Positions 1-8,382 are shown, numbered from the stretch's first letter. The stretch: 64,000 nt of DNA from Saprospiraceae bacterium (GCA_020629035.1 JAHDEC010000008.1:62001-126000), one strand, 5' to 3'. Program-made: numbers and translations. Notes: generated by a model not told the origin, from the letters alone.

Positions 1-494
1 AATTTTGCCAAAACACTGCCAAAGGCTTTAGTGGATAAAGGACTCCCTGGATAGATATTAGCTAAAACCACGAATCCATCATTTACCTCTACTGCTTTAA
101 CTGCAGAGGTATGGTAAAAAAAGGTAAGCGTTTTTAATCCAGAAAACGGATGAATGTTTGACCCATCGTTTACAGTTAATGTTTGACTTGATGTATGGCT
201 TGTTCCATTTTCGTTTTCCACTGTAAGACTTACTTCATAGGTGCCTGGATCTTGAAAGATATGTGTAGGGCTACAGTCTTCAGTAATCTCAGATCCATCA
301 TCAAAATTCCATTCACAAATAAATTCGAACGATAAATTTGTAAAACTCACCTCGCAGGGCGCAACACAATTGGATTTATCCATTTCGAATAGTGATATGA
401 CAGCCTTTTCTGGTTCATCTTCCATTTCCAAAAAATCGCAAGATGCAGTGGCCAGTAGGATACCGATTAACAGTAGATTAAATAGTTGTTTCAT
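1..494 (-). CDS. PKD-domain lipoprotein, partial (C-terminus outside window)
   Basis: The frame is open from an ATG at 494 down to the window edge, so about 164 residues are visible and the C-terminus is missing. The N-terminus is a hydrophobic leader followed by the lipobox ATASC (Cys at residue 19), so the product is probably a lipoprotein. Residues about 30-90 look like a PKD domain: CxxxC-flanked sequence, then WNFDDGS and a PGTYEVSLTVEN strand typical of PKD folds. Such domains serve extracellular adhesion or glycan binding. It lies upstream in transcription of nothing visible and is oriented like the next lipoprotein gene (562-1752), which also starts its mature part with CDF. The substrate cannot be told. 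Confidence 0.75.
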   Translation of the reverse strand, partial: MKQLFNLLLIGILLATASCDFLEMEDEPEKAVISLFEMDKSNCVAPCEVSFTNLSFEFICEWNFDDGSEITEDCSPTHIFQDPGTYEVSLTVENENGTSHTSSQTLTVNDGSNIHPFSGLKTLTFFYHTSAVKAVEVNDGFVVLANIYPGSPLSTKAFGSVLAK

Positions 495-561
495 TGTTTA
501 TTTTTTAGATAGTTTAATTGATCTAGTTTAAAGGGCTGAGTATTGCAATAGAGAGTGTTAC

Positions 562-1752
562 TTAGTCACATAAAACATTTATTGTACTAGGCACATTGAT
601 TGTGCTCTGGCCAGATATGCTGGCGAAAGGGCCTTTTCTCAATGCGCACTCTGAATCTTCAATACGTACATTATTTATGCTTAAGCTACTGCCAGGTGCG
701 TTAAGTCCTGAGACAAAAATGGCTGATTTGGTACTGCTTGCAGAAGGAACAGCACCACCAATTATAGTGGTATTATTTAGTTGATTTTGGGTGTTGTTTG
801 AATTGTACCATATTCCTGGCCAGCTATTTAATCCACTTTCTTCCCCTCGAATAATAACCTGTTGTGATGGAGTACCACTGGTTTTAAAATAGTATGCATC
901 TGACGAACTATTTATGTAGATTTCGGCACTGCGTTGCATGACCATTTCTACACCTGCATTTAGCTCTAATCCACCCTGAATCGTTAATTCATCACTTAGA
1001 TAATAGGGAACGCCTGGATTATCCCATACATGATTTCCGATCAGTGAATTTTCACTGCCTTTGTACAGTTTTATCATATTGGATCCATTATCTGCAAAAG
1101 AGCAACTAGCTAAATCTGCGCTAATGGAACTTAGATTATTTGCGGCAATAAGGACTGGGTACTCGCCGCAGTTGTTGATTTCATTTTCTGAAAAATCTCG
1201 AATATCCGAAGTGATTAGATCGGACTGGTTTATGAGTACGCCTACTTCTGCTGAAGCAGTGATTAAACAGTTAGACATTTTTAGTGTTCCTAGTACTTCT
1301 ACGGCGGCACTAGCAGATTTCTTTCCCGCTGTGTTTTCAATGGGTGCCGCTCCGGCTCCTTTAATTTCAGTAAAAACCAGCTTGTTGTTCAAGTCATTAG
1401 TGTTATAGAAAATGCCATTCCAAGTTGGTACATTATTATTTCCTGTACCGAAAATTTTCACTAATTGATCACTTCTTCCATTGACCTCAAAGGCTCCTCC
1501 ATCTTTGATGATGATTGATGCTCCATCTTCAACAAGTATACTAACTCCTTCATCTACTTCAACAAGTGAACTAATGATTAAGTCGCATTCTACATGGATA
1601 TCAATAGAGTTTCCCGATTCCATCCAAACCTCAGGTTCAGTTATTTCTCCGCATTTTTTCTCGGCGTTTTCTGTGGCAAGTCCAGTGAAGAAATCACAGC
1701 TTTGTAAGCTAATAAAAAGACTAAAAAGTAAAAGTAGTTGTATGTTTTTCAT
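562..1752 (-). CDS. Right-handed beta-helix-like lipoprotein
   Basis: 396 residues if the ATG at 1752 is used. I prefer it to the ATG 30 bases upstream because it begins directly with a lipoprotein signal (MKNIQLLLLFSLFISLQSC). The body is built of short, Asn/Gly/Ser-rich hydrophobic repeats such as the similar segments LVKIFGTGNNNVPTWNGI and QVIIRGEESGLNSWPGI, which suggests two copies of a beta-helix unit (parallel beta-helix or pectate-lyase-like surface protein without an obvious catalytic site). It is probably a surface lipoprotein. The mature start CDFF resembles CDFL and CDFD of the other lipoproteins here. Function is unknown. Confidence 0.75.
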   Translation of the reverse strand: MKNIQLLLLFSLFISLQSCDFFTGLATENAEKKCGEITEPEVWMESGNSIDIHVECDLIISSLVEVDEGVSILVEDGASIIIKDGGAFEVNGRSDQLVKIFGTGNNNVPTWNGIFYNTNDLNNKLVFTEIKGAGAAPIENTAGKKSASAAVEVLGTLKMSNCLITASAEVGVLINQSDLITSDIRDFSENEINNCGEYPVLIAANNLSSISADLASCSFADNGSNMIKLYKGSENSLIGNHVWDNPGVPYYLSDELTIQGGLELNAGVEMVMQRSAEIYINSSSDAYYFKTSGTPSQQVIIRGEESGLNSWPGIWYNSNNTQNQLNNTTIIGGAVPSASSTKSAIFVSGLNAPGSSLSINNVRIEDSECALRKGPFASISGQSTINVPSTINVLCD

Positions 1753-1900
1753 GGTATAATATTTTAAATTTCCATAGGCCACTCTGGGTGACTTTCAATG
1801 GGATGTACCATGAAATGGTAAAAGGTAAATGTGGAGTTGGGGAATTTTTAAATTAGAAGGGGTGGAAAACGGGGAGAGACTTAATTACTAAAATTTTTAA
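1753..1900. other. Intergenic stretch, no gene seen
   Basis: Together with the hairpin and the remnants that follow, this belongs to a gap of about 550 bases without an intact protein gene between the beta-helix lipoprotein and the tRNA. I see no open frame, RNA gene or clear promoter in this part. Confidence 0.5.
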
Positions 1901-1943
1901 AACAAGAATAAGTTGCAAACTTAGTCTGCAACTTATTCTTGTT
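1901..1943 (-). terminator. Strong hairpin, probable intrinsic terminator
   Basis: A perfect 17-base inverted repeat (1901-1917 and 1927-1943) with a 9-base loop. On the minus strand the stem is followed by TTTTAAAAATTTT, so it fits an intrinsic terminator for transcription from the Cys-rich/GIY-YIG remnants and possibly the tRNA. The unusual length of the perfect stem could also mean it is a remnant of a mobile palindromic repeat. Confidence 0.6.
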
Positions 1944-1982
1944 AGCCAATGAAAGTTTTATTTATAATTGCATATTAAAAAC

Positions 1983-2204
1983 TTAACCTTCCTTTTTACA
2001 TTCTCTGAAATAAGTTACCCGATAAACAATATTTCTTAAATTACAAGCTTCTCCACATAATGTACAATCTGGAAAAAATCCACTTGGACAGATAAATGGG
2101 TTTGGGTTTGGAGTATCTTCACATTCATTAAGAGTCTGCCAGAATCTACAATCATTCCAACCTGTTCTTAGGGATACCTTTTTGAGTGAATGCTTTTGAC
2201 TTCT
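1983..2204 (-). pseudogene. Cys-rich coding remnant without a start codon
   Basis: An open frame of 73 residues ends with TAA at 1983-1985 but has no ATG, GTG or TTG start after the upstream in-frame stop. The C-terminal 57 residues hold seven cysteines in a spaced pattern (NDC, NEC, FIC, PDC, TLC, EAC, REC) with PNPNPF in the middle, as in a small disulfide-rich or zinc-binding module. It overlaps the end of a GIY-YIG fragment in another frame, so it is probably the 3' end of a gene whose 5' part was lost. The family is not recognised. Confidence 0.45.
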
Positions 2205-2307
2205 TTATAGTATTATGTGTTTCCAATCGAGTAGCAACCTCGTAATTAGTAAAACCAATATAGAATTTGTCAATTTTTCTAGAATAGATTATGTAAACAA
2301 ATGGCAT
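2152..2307 (-). pseudogene. Truncated GIY-YIG nuclease-family gene
   Basis: 51 codons from the ATG at 2307. The start MPFVYIIYSRKIDKFYIGFT is the typical beginning of a small GIY-YIG domain (the GIY is VYI here, the YIG is intact), followed by the expected R of VATRLETHN and by FTQKGIP. The UvrC/YhbQ-like family normally continues for about 30-40 more residues (with a helix and a conserved Glu), but here the frame stops five residues after KGIP. The downstream frame becomes an unrelated Cys-rich segment. I therefore call it a broken remnant. It sits just downstream of the tRNA terminator on the same strand. Confidence 0.6.
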
Positions 2308-2322
2308 AAGATTAAAATAAAA

Positions 2323-2350
2323 AAAGGCTCACAATAAATTGCGAGCCTTT
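2323..2350 (-). terminator. Intrinsic terminator of the tRNA gene
   Basis: The stem arms 2323-2335 and 2338-2350 pair over 13 positions on the minus strand (one G-U pair, which is an A-C mismatch on the plus strand) with a 2-base loop, followed on the minus strand by a T run. The stem starts at the last encoded CCA base region of the tRNA, so it ends the tRNA transcript. Confidence 0.75.
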
Positions 2351-2426
2351 GGTAGCGTGAGGCGGACCCGAACCGCCGACCTCAGGATTATGAATCCTGC
2401 GCTCTAACCAGCTGAGCTACCACGCC
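2350..2426 (-). tRNA. tRNA with anticodon CAU (tRNA-Met, elongator type)
   Basis: 77 bases including an encoded CCA. The cloverleaf can be read directly: acceptor GGCGTGG with TCACGCT (first pair G-U), D stem GCTC/GAGC, anticodon stem CAGGA/TCCTG with loop TTCATAA (anticodon CAT), and T stem GGCGG/CCGCC with loop TTCGGGT. It lacks the three G-C pairs before the anticodon loop expected of initiator tRNA. A CAU anticodon could also be the lysidine-modified tRNA-Ile, and I cannot exclude this from sequence alone. Confidence 0.9.
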
Positions 2427-2520
2427 TTTTTTGGTGGGGTAGTCTCTGATTGTAAGATCATGACTACCACGTCGTGAAACAAGTGGGAGCCTGTGAAAAA
2501 ATCTTCTGGGCTACCACGCC
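2427..2520 (-). repeat. Degenerate partial copies of the tRNA 5' part
   Basis: On the minus strand the tRNA start GGCGTGGTAGC recurs exactly at 2520 and as GACGTGGTAGT at 2473, so three copies sit exactly 47 bases apart (2520, 2473, 2426). The copy at 2520 keeps about 24 of 35 positions of the tRNA 5' half, including CAG and CAGG, but cannot fold into a tRNA. These look like decayed tRNA duplications or remnants of integration at a tRNA gene. Confidence 0.45.
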
Positions 2521-2666
2521 ATTTGAAGTGACAACAACATTGAACAAAAGCTTCAAAACTGATGCTGCACTAATTTCGGAGTGCAAATATAAACACTTAC
2601 TTGATTTTTGTAAATATTTCTGTAAAATCATTAGCTATTAGCTAAGATTATTAAAATACATGCTAT

Positions 2667-2674
2667 TACCTTAG
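2667..2674 (+). promoter_or_regulatory. Possible -7 box (TACCTTAG) before the MOSC gene
   Basis: Matches the Bacteroidota -7 consensus TAnnTTTG at all but one base and lies 13 bases before the ATG at 2688. No clear -33 TTG was assigned, so this is tentative. Confidence 0.25.
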
Positions 2675-2687
2675 AGAGAAGTTGAGC

Positions 2688-3482
2688 ATGACAGTAAAAG
2701 AAATCCATATTTATCCGATAAAAAGTCTAGGAGGTATCTCATTAACACAATCTGAGGTGCTTGAGGAAGGATTAAAATATGATCGACAGTGGATGCTAGT
2801 CGATAAGGATGGACAATTTTTAACTCAGCGCCAAAATGCCGATTTAGCCAAATTCAAATGTGAAATAAGGGACGATCAACTACTTATTAATTACGGATTG
2901 GACAAGACTCAGTTTTCTTTGCATCAAGCCACAGAAAACATAAAAAGGGTACAGGTTTGGTCAAGCAAATTGAAAGCACCTGAAGTAGATCCTTTGATCT
3001 CCGAGTGGTTTTCAGATCATCTTGGTACGGAAGCAACGCTAGTAGCTAAAACATCTATCTCCAAAAGACCTAAACGTTTGTTTGTTCCTCCCTACAAAAC
3101 ATCACTCGGTTTTTCGGATGGCTACCCAATTTTACTTTTGGGAACAGCCAGTATGCATGCTTTAAACCAAAGATGCCCTGAAGAAATACCAGCAGATAGA
3201 TTTAGGGCCAATATTTATTTGGATACAGAAACACCTCATATCGAAGACGAAAAAATAAGTTTTAAGCTCGGAACTGCCCAACTAAAAGTGATTAAGCCAT
3301 GTGCTCGCTGCACGGTAATCACTATCGACCAAACAAACGGAAAAAAAGGAAAGGAACCTTTAAAAACATTGGCAGGCTATAGACTCAAGCGGAAGAAAAT
3401 ATGGTTTGGAGCAAATGCGATTTGTCTTAAAGCTGGACAAATTTCAATGGGTGATAAGGTGCAACTAGAAACTCCTCATTAA
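2688..3482 (+). CDS. MOSC domain-containing protein
   Basis: 264 residues from the ATG at 2688, preceded by a purine stretch (AGAGAGAAG). A TTG two codons upstream is less likely. The N-terminus (VKEIHIYPIKSLGGISL, then GLKYDRQWMLVD) is the MOSC N-terminal beta-barrel of the YcbX/mARC type. The C-terminal MOSC domain carries the conserved Cys segment CARCTVITID and RFRANIYL. In this family the Cys ligates a molybdenum cofactor that reduces N-hydroxylated compounds. Unlike E. coli YcbX there is no C-terminal 2Fe-2S ferredoxin domain (length 264 rather than about 370). The stop shares the bases TTAA with the stop of the convergent gene. Confidence 0.85.
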   Translation: MTVKEIHIYPIKSLGGISLTQSEVLEEGLKYDRQWMLVDKDGQFLTQRQNADLAKFKCEIRDDQLLINYGLDKTQFSLHQATENIKRVQVWSSKLKAPEVDPLISEWFSDHLGTEATLVAKTSISKRPKRLFVPPYKTSLGFSDGYPILLLGTASMHALNQRCPEEIPADRFRANIYLDTETPHIEDEKISFKLGTAQLKVIKPCARCTVITIDQTNGKKGKEPLKTLAGYRLKRKKIWFGANAICLKAGQISMGDKVQLETPH

Positions 3483-4411
3483 ACCTTACGCTCATAATCT
3501 TTCCACCATAAAGGTTCGCTTATGACTTTGTCTTCATCACGAATATATCGTATTTCGACGGGACCCACTAAAGGAATAAAATCATCAAATTGCTCAAGAT
3601 AAGCTTCGTCATAAACTTCGACATGTAAATGGATAGCTGGCCATTTGTTGGCTTCAAAAAATTCTATAACTTCCGTTTTAGACATTTCGTCGAAAACTGG
3701 AAAATAGGTATTGGGAACTTCAATTTCGAATGATTTTATTATTCCATCTGCATAATTAGTTAGTACTTCTTTCGGATTCATGAGCTTATCTCGAAAAAAG
3801 AGAAAATGAAGTAATCTACTCAGTGGAAACTCGGTGTGTACTGCTTTTTCGAAGCCAAAGGTTTCTATGTTTTGAGCATTGATTAATTTCAATACTTGCG
3901 CCTTATTTAGTTTCCAACTCCATGCGTTATAAACGCCTAAAACCTCCAGGATTACTTTATTCCCAGTTCGCTTAAATGATTTGATGTTGGGATTACACTC
4001 TCCAAATAAATCATGCAGATTGAAAGCTTTTTCGTAGACTTTTTTTGATCGTTTTCTTCGTAATAAATAAACAATCCCAAGCTCATTTTGATCCTCAATA
4101 TTGCTCCATCCAAAAAAGTTTTTTCCTTTTTCTTGAAACTGAATGACCTTTCTAAATTCATTTATCGCGATGGTGCCTCTTCGTTTGTTATCCCGCTCTA
4201 CATACAATCCATTTAATTGAAGAAACTCCTCATTGCTTAATGTCGAACAATCAATTTCCTGACCTCTTCCATAGGCTTTTTCATCTAGGTGTGGAATAAA
4301 AAGGATATTGGGTAATGCTTGCCGTCCTTGACTGAAAAGAAAGTTGGGAACGGCTAACCATGCATCATCTTCTAGGTAGGTATCAATAATTGCCTGTCTG
4401 TTAAACTCCAT
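3479..4411 (-). CDS. Hypothetical protein, 310 residues
   Basis: Family not recognised. The sequence has no signal peptide or membrane segment and is mixed alpha/beta. It is acidic and aromatic-rich near the end (PLWWKDYERK) and has basic clusters such as LLRRKRSKK. The ATG at 4411 is the first start and is followed by a plausible cytosolic N-terminus. It converges on the MOSC gene with a four-base overlap (both TAA stops lie in one TTAA), and no terminator hairpin is seen between them. No function is proposed. Confidence 0.7.
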   Translation of the reverse strand: MEFNRQAIIDTYLEDDAWLAVPNFLFSQGRQALPNILFIPHLDEKAYGRGQEIDCSTLSNEEFLQLNGLYVERDNKRRGTIAINEFRKVIQFQEKGKNFFGWSNIEDQNELGIVYLLRRKRSKKVYEKAFNLHDLFGECNPNIKSFKRTGNKVILEVLGVYNAWSWKLNKAQVLKLINAQNIETFGFEKAVHTEFPLSRLLHFLFFRDKLMNPKEVLTNYADGIIKSFEIEVPNTYFPVFDEMSKTEVIEFFEANKWPAIHLHVEVYDEAYLEQFDDFIPLVGPVEIRYIRDEDKVISEPLWWKDYERKV

Positions 4412-4523
4412 AATGATTTACTTTTTAATAACTATCGTCTTTTTGCGACAAAATAAGCCTGTTTGGCCCATATCCTTAATGAACTCAAGTCTGTTTTATT
4501 AAGGTCATCAAATTAATAATTCT

Positions 4524-5522
4524 GTGTTTAAAAGCTCAATAATATTCTCTTTTTCCTTGCTTTTAACGAATGTTCAGCTAGCATTTTCACAGACTTGCTG
4601 CTCGGCAGGTGCACCGGTTAATTCATCATTCGAAATTGCGGACACAGATTATCCATTGTTGACTATCCAGACGGATTACAATTATAAAAGTATCAATAGA
4701 TTGGTTGCTGATCAGACCATTTTACTAAACCATCCAAGAACCCGAAATGGTCATAATGCCTTAGTGAGCATTCACTATGGTAGTGCGAGTCCATTCTCTT
4801 TTGGATTGGTTTTGCCTTACATTATTCAGCAGCGCACAAGCTTCTCCGAAGAGCAAAGTTCTTTTGGGTTTGGCGACATACTTTTATTGACACAGTACCA
4901 TATTCCGACACATTGGGGGGATTGGTCGTTGGGAGTGTCGTCAGCTATAAAGCTACCTACTGGCGAGACAGACAATCGAGATGACCGAAGTGTGGTCCTA
5001 TCACCAGATATGCAAAGTGGTACAGGTACGATAGATATTATTGGGAGATTTTCGATTAGCAAAAAACACTTTGTTAGACCTAATCTGAATGTTCAATGGA
5101 GCTCTTTGTATCGTAAAAATACAACGAATCAAAACTTTGGCGCCCTTAAGGGAAGTACAGGACGAGCCTTTAAATTTGGTGATGAATTTGAATCAGCACT
5201 CCAGGTAAGTTTTGAAATGCTGGCTAAATCTTGGTTTGTTAGTCCAGACTATAGCCTAATCTTTAGAATGACAAAACCCAATGAAGAACAAGGAATTTTA
5301 GCTTCCAACAGTGGAGGGCAATGGTTGAGTCATGCATTAGGTCTGTTTGTTAAGGGCAATAATGATATTGGACTCAGAGCCTACATTGAACTACCCATTA
5401 TGCAACAATTAGATGGATTGCAAATAACTACTAATCTGGAGTTTGGATTACAAATTAACTACCAAATAAATCTTACAAAAAATAATAAAAATGAAAAATT
5501 ACCTAAAAATATTTTGCCTTAG
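4524..5522 (+). CDS. Outer-membrane beta-barrel (MetA-pathway-like) protein
   Basis: 332 residues from a GTG at 4524; no ATG lies near in frame. A Sec signal peptide (MFKSSIIFSFSLLLTNVQLAFSQ) is followed by TCCSAGAPV, a Cys pair directly after the cleavage site. The rest shows alternating strands with Gly and aromatic residues (FGFGDILLLTQY, WSLGVSSAIKLPTGE), which resembles the phenol-degradation MetA-like or transporter-type barrels. The 3' end overlaps the next gene by 32 bases, so translation is probably coupled to that DUF3179 lipoprotein. The barrel may be a channel or an anchor for it. Confidence 0.7.
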   Translation: MFKSSIIFSFSLLLTNVQLAFSQTCCSAGAPVNSSFEIADTDYPLLTIQTDYNYKSINRLVADQTILLNHPRTRNGHNALVSIHYGSASPFSFGLVLPYIIQQRTSFSEEQSSFGFGDILLLTQYHIPTHWGDWSLGVSSAIKLPTGETDNRDDRSVVLSPDMQSGTGTIDIIGRFSISKKHFVRPNLNVQWSSLYRKNTTNQNFGALKGSTGRAFKFGDEFESALQVSFEMLAKSWFVSPDYSLIFRMTKPNEEQGILASNSGGQWLSHALGLFVKGNNDIGLRAYIELPIMQQLDGLQITTNLEFGLQINYQINLTKNNKNEKLPKNILP

Positions 5523-6519
5523 CCTAGTTTTTATATCAGCCTGTGGAGACAATCGAGATAGCACTGAATGGCTGGTTCCTCAAGAAGAAATCTTCGATGG
5601 TGGACCAGGAAAAGACGGGATACCATCGATTGATACGCCTAATTTTTCATCGGTACAGGATATTAACTTTTTAGAAGACACTGATTTAGTGATTGGCTAT
5701 TTTAATGAGGGACAAATACGCGCCTATCCACATGATATTTTAGATTGGCATGAGATTGTAAATGATGATATAGCTAATAAAAGTGTTGCCCTTACTTATT
5801 GTCCTTTAACAGGCACAGCCATTGGCTGGGATCGAAATGTAGGTAACAATAAAACTACTTTTGGAGTGAGTGGAAAATTGTACAATTCTAACCTAATTCC
5901 TTATGATCGAAACACAGACAGTTACTGGTCACAAATCGGTCTAAACTGTATAAATGGTGAACTTTTTTCCACAGAAATAAAAACAGTTCCATTAATAGAA
6001 ACCACTTGGGAAACATGGAAAACTGCCTATCCAAACTCCATGGTTTTAAACACGGATACTGGCTTTAGTAGAACGTATGGAGTGTATCCTTATGGCGATT
6101 ACATAACTAATCATAGTCGCTTAGCTTTTCCAGTAGAGCCACTAGATGATAGGATTCCTGCCAAAGAGAGAGTTTTAGGCTTATTGAGCGATGCAGGTAA
6201 TAAGTCATATCGATTGAGTAGTTTTGGAAATGGCAAACTGGTGGTAGATTCTATTGGTGATGAGACTTATCTTATCATTGGCTCACAAACATTAAATTTT
6301 ATAGTAGCCTATGCCATAGAAAGTGATGCAGAGGACTGGTCTTATGATCCTACTAATTTACCAGTCATTGCAAAGGATGGATCTGGTAATGCCTTAACCA
6401 TCCATGGAGATATTGTGGATGGTCCCTTGTCCGAGACTTCATTGAGTCCCACTGTTTCATTTATGGCCTATTGGTTTTCACTAGGTGCGTTTTATCCAGG
6501 TATTGATATTTATGAATAA
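5491..6519 (+). CDS. DUF3179 domain lipoprotein
   Basis: 342 residues. The leader ends in the lipobox ISAC (Cys at about residue 18). The mature part has DUF3179 features: PALTYCPLTGTAIG-like text (LTYCPLTGTAIGWDR), FGVSGKLYNSNLIPYDR, then DSYWSQ and a segment around NTDTGFSRTYG with YPYGDY. DUF3179 proteins are extracytoplasmic and of unknown activity, with a conserved Cys in the TYCPLTG motif. It begins inside the preceding outer-membrane gene (32-base overlap), which argues for a two-protein unit in the cell envelope. Confidence 0.85.
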   Translation: MKNYLKIFCLSLVFISACGDNRDSTEWLVPQEEIFDGGPGKDGIPSIDTPNFSSVQDINFLEDTDLVIGYFNEGQIRAYPHDILDWHEIVNDDIANKSVALTYCPLTGTAIGWDRNVGNNKTTFGVSGKLYNSNLIPYDRNTDSYWSQIGLNCINGELFSTEIKTVPLIETTWETWKTAYPNSMVLNTDTGFSRTYGVYPYGDYITNHSRLAFPVEPLDDRIPAKERVLGLLSDAGNKSYRLSSFGNGKLVVDSIGDETYLIIGSQTLNFIVAYAIESDAEDWSYDPTNLPVIAKDGSGNALTIHGDIVDGPLSETSLSPTVSFMAYWFSLGAFYPGIDIYE

Positions 6520-6556
6520 TGATAATTAAATAGTTAGTTGTAAGATCCTTTTTGAA

Positions 6557-7294
6557 TTATTGAGAAAGCTTGTGGGAGTTTGCTATAAATTGTATGATAC
6601 TCTCGCAAGCGGACTCAATATTTTTGCCATTTAACGGAATGTTTGTATCATGTAAACTTGCGATTAAGCTAAGCTCTCGGGTTTCAATATTTATGCGCAG
6701 CTTTTGCTCTTTTTGATCATGGAAATATGTTAAGGAAGGTCCCATAAATGATTGTTCGTATATAGGCAAATCACCTTCATCAAAGCTTAAGGAAAATCCC
6801 ATCTCAGCTAATTTAACAAGACCATTTTTGGTAGTTTTAATTAAAGGATTTTCTCTTGATCTGGTCTTTTGAGTGCTTTGATATAGTTTATTTAAGCTTG
6901 TTTTGTTTGGCCAATGTCGTCCTTCTAAAATTGTCGATACTCGTTTTATTAATTCATGGGCTTCACTAAAATCTTTAACCTTACTACCTTCTAAAACTCT
7001 AAGTTCATGAAAGCTCAGACAGTCAAAGATATCCTCGAAATGTAAGTTGAATGTAGGCGTTTTAAGTCGATGAATATAGATGTTTTGCAGCTGAACATTA
7101 CTGGGGAAAGATCTTGGTGATCGGTGGATAAAAGTAATCTGCCTGAGATTTATCTGATGCAAATAAATAACAAAGGTGTAGTCAAATTGAGGATTTTTTA
7201 TGGATCTTTTTTGTTGAGTCAGTACTTCATAATTATAGTCTTCTTGCAGAAAGCTATACTTTACTTTAATCCTATTTAGTTGATCCTCCGTCAT
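6557..7294 (-). CDS. Hypothetical protein, 245 residues
   Basis: Family not recognised. It is a soluble-looking alpha/beta protein without leader or membrane segment. The start ATG overlaps the stop of the upstream pyridoxamine-oxidase-like gene in the sequence ATGA (7291-7294), so the two are probably translated as a pair. Nothing in the sequence suggests a catalytic motif. Confidence 0.7.
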   Translation of the reverse strand: MTEDQLNRIKVKYSFLQEDYNYEVLTQQKRSIKNPQFDYTFVIYLHQINLRQITFIHRSPRSFPSNVQLQNIYIHRLKTPTFNLHFEDIFDCLSFHELRVLEGSKVKDFSEAHELIKRVSTILEGRHWPNKTSLNKLYQSTQKTRSRENPLIKTTKNGLVKLAEMGFSLSFDEGDLPIYEQSFMGPSLTYFHDQKEQKLRINIETRELSLIASLHDTNIPLNGKNIESACESIIQFIANSHKLSQ

Positions 7295-7758
7295 AACTCA
7301 ATTCCGTATTGTTTCTTAGCATCCGCTATTTTTTGTGATTCACTTATTTCCGGATAGAGTATATAGCTTGGAGCCAGGATTTGTTTGGCTTTGTCTACCC
7401 TTATAACTATGATGGAATGGTAGGGATATTTTGTTCCCACCAGTTTTTGTAGGTCTTCGTTAAATAGGTCAAAGGCTTCGTTTGTCTTTTTTATGATCTC
7501 TGCATTCCCCTTTAATTGATAGCCTTTCTGGACTAAAACATCCACGAAGCTGAGGCAGACCTTCGGGTTTTTTTGAATGTTTTTTACCGATTGTGGTGAG
7601 GCAATATTGGCAATAACAATTTGATTTTCTCCAAATGGCAGAAATACTTCTTTAGGTGAGACGTTAGGCAGTCCTTGTGGATCTGAAGTGGCAAGCCAGC
7701 AAAGGACACTTTGTTGTAAGTATTTTCTAATGTTTGGACTAAGTATCATTTTGTTCAA
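7291..7758 (-). CDS. Pyridoxamine 5'-phosphate oxidase-like flavin-binding protein
   Basis: 155 residues, the usual length of single-domain PNPOx-like split-barrel proteins. The N-terminal strand pattern (VLCWLATSDPQGLPNVSPKEVFLP, shown here in part) and the central NPKVCLSFVDV segment match the FMN-binding split barrel. The substrate is unknown, and small members of this family bind FMN, F420 or heme. A second Met three residues in is an alternative start. It is followed by a hypothetical gene with an ATGA overlap. Confidence 0.75.
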   Translation of the reverse strand: MNKMILSPNIRKYLQQSVLCWLATSDPQGLPNVSPKEVFLPFGENQIVIANIASPQSVKNIQKNPKVCLSFVDVLVQKGYQLKGNAEIIKKTNEAFDLFNEDLQKLVGTKYPYHSIIVIRVDKAKQILAPSYILYPEISESQKIADAKKQYGIEL

Positions 7759-7787
7759 CTTTATGAGAGGATAACGAGCACGTCTGA

Positions 7788-8270
7788 TTATTGTTTTTCT
7801 TGCATTTCGCTATGTATCCAGACCATACGATCAAGGAACCACATCTTAGATAGGTAGACACAAATGGCGCCTAAAACGGTCAAGAAAGGATCCAATTTCC
7901 AGAGGCCTACCATGAGTACCACACCACTCAATGTTTGAATAATGGTTAAAATTAAAACTGGTCTATGGTGGTGTTTAGCTACCGGATTTTCTTTTCGATT
8001 TGACCAGTATTTCTCCCCCAAAACAGATTTAGATCCCCAGTTGTCTAGGCTTGTAGGTTTTTTAAATAGGGTAGGATTAATAAGCAACCAAATGATAAGT
8101 ATTATAATAGGAATAAGGCAATACCAGCCAAACCATACTCTCGACCAGATAGCTACCATAAGAAAAGGGAGTGTTGCAAATCTAGTCCAAATAGACCAGG
8201 GATTTGCATGTTTTAACCAGTTGTCTCCATCTAGTTTAAATATTTTGGCGATTCGTTTTTCTAAGGTCAT
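7788..8270 (-). CDS. DUF6653-like membrane protein
   Basis: 160 residues with about four membrane helices in two hairpins, separated by a polar loop holding WSNRKENPVAKHHHRP. The start (HANPWSIWTRFATLPFL) and the loop (LDNWGSKSVLGEKYW) match what I remember of DUF6653 proteins. The assignment is from memory of the pattern only. It is transcribed with the PNPOx-like gene downstream (gap of about 30 bases). Confidence 0.6.
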   Translation of the reverse strand: MTLEKRIAKIFKLDGDNWLKHANPWSIWTRFATLPFLMVAIWSRVWFGWYCLIPIIILIIWLLINPTLFKKPTSLDNWGSKSVLGEKYWSNRKENPVAKHHHRPVLILTIIQTLSGVVLMVGLWKLDPFLTVLGAICVYLSKMWFLDRMVWIHSEMQEKQ

Positions 8271-8382
8271 TGTGTTGGGTTATTTCCAATGATTCACATA
8301 TATTTTTGACGCTGAATTTTAATAAGAATTATAGTAGCTCAAGAAATCTAAGTATATTAAAGAATATAAGATAAATAGAGCA

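Noticed and set aside
4524-4640. Lipoprotein start for the barrel protein because of the Cys pair after the leader
   Set aside because: The residues before the first Cys (FSQT) do not form a lipobox, and a normal signal peptidase site (FSQ) fits better.
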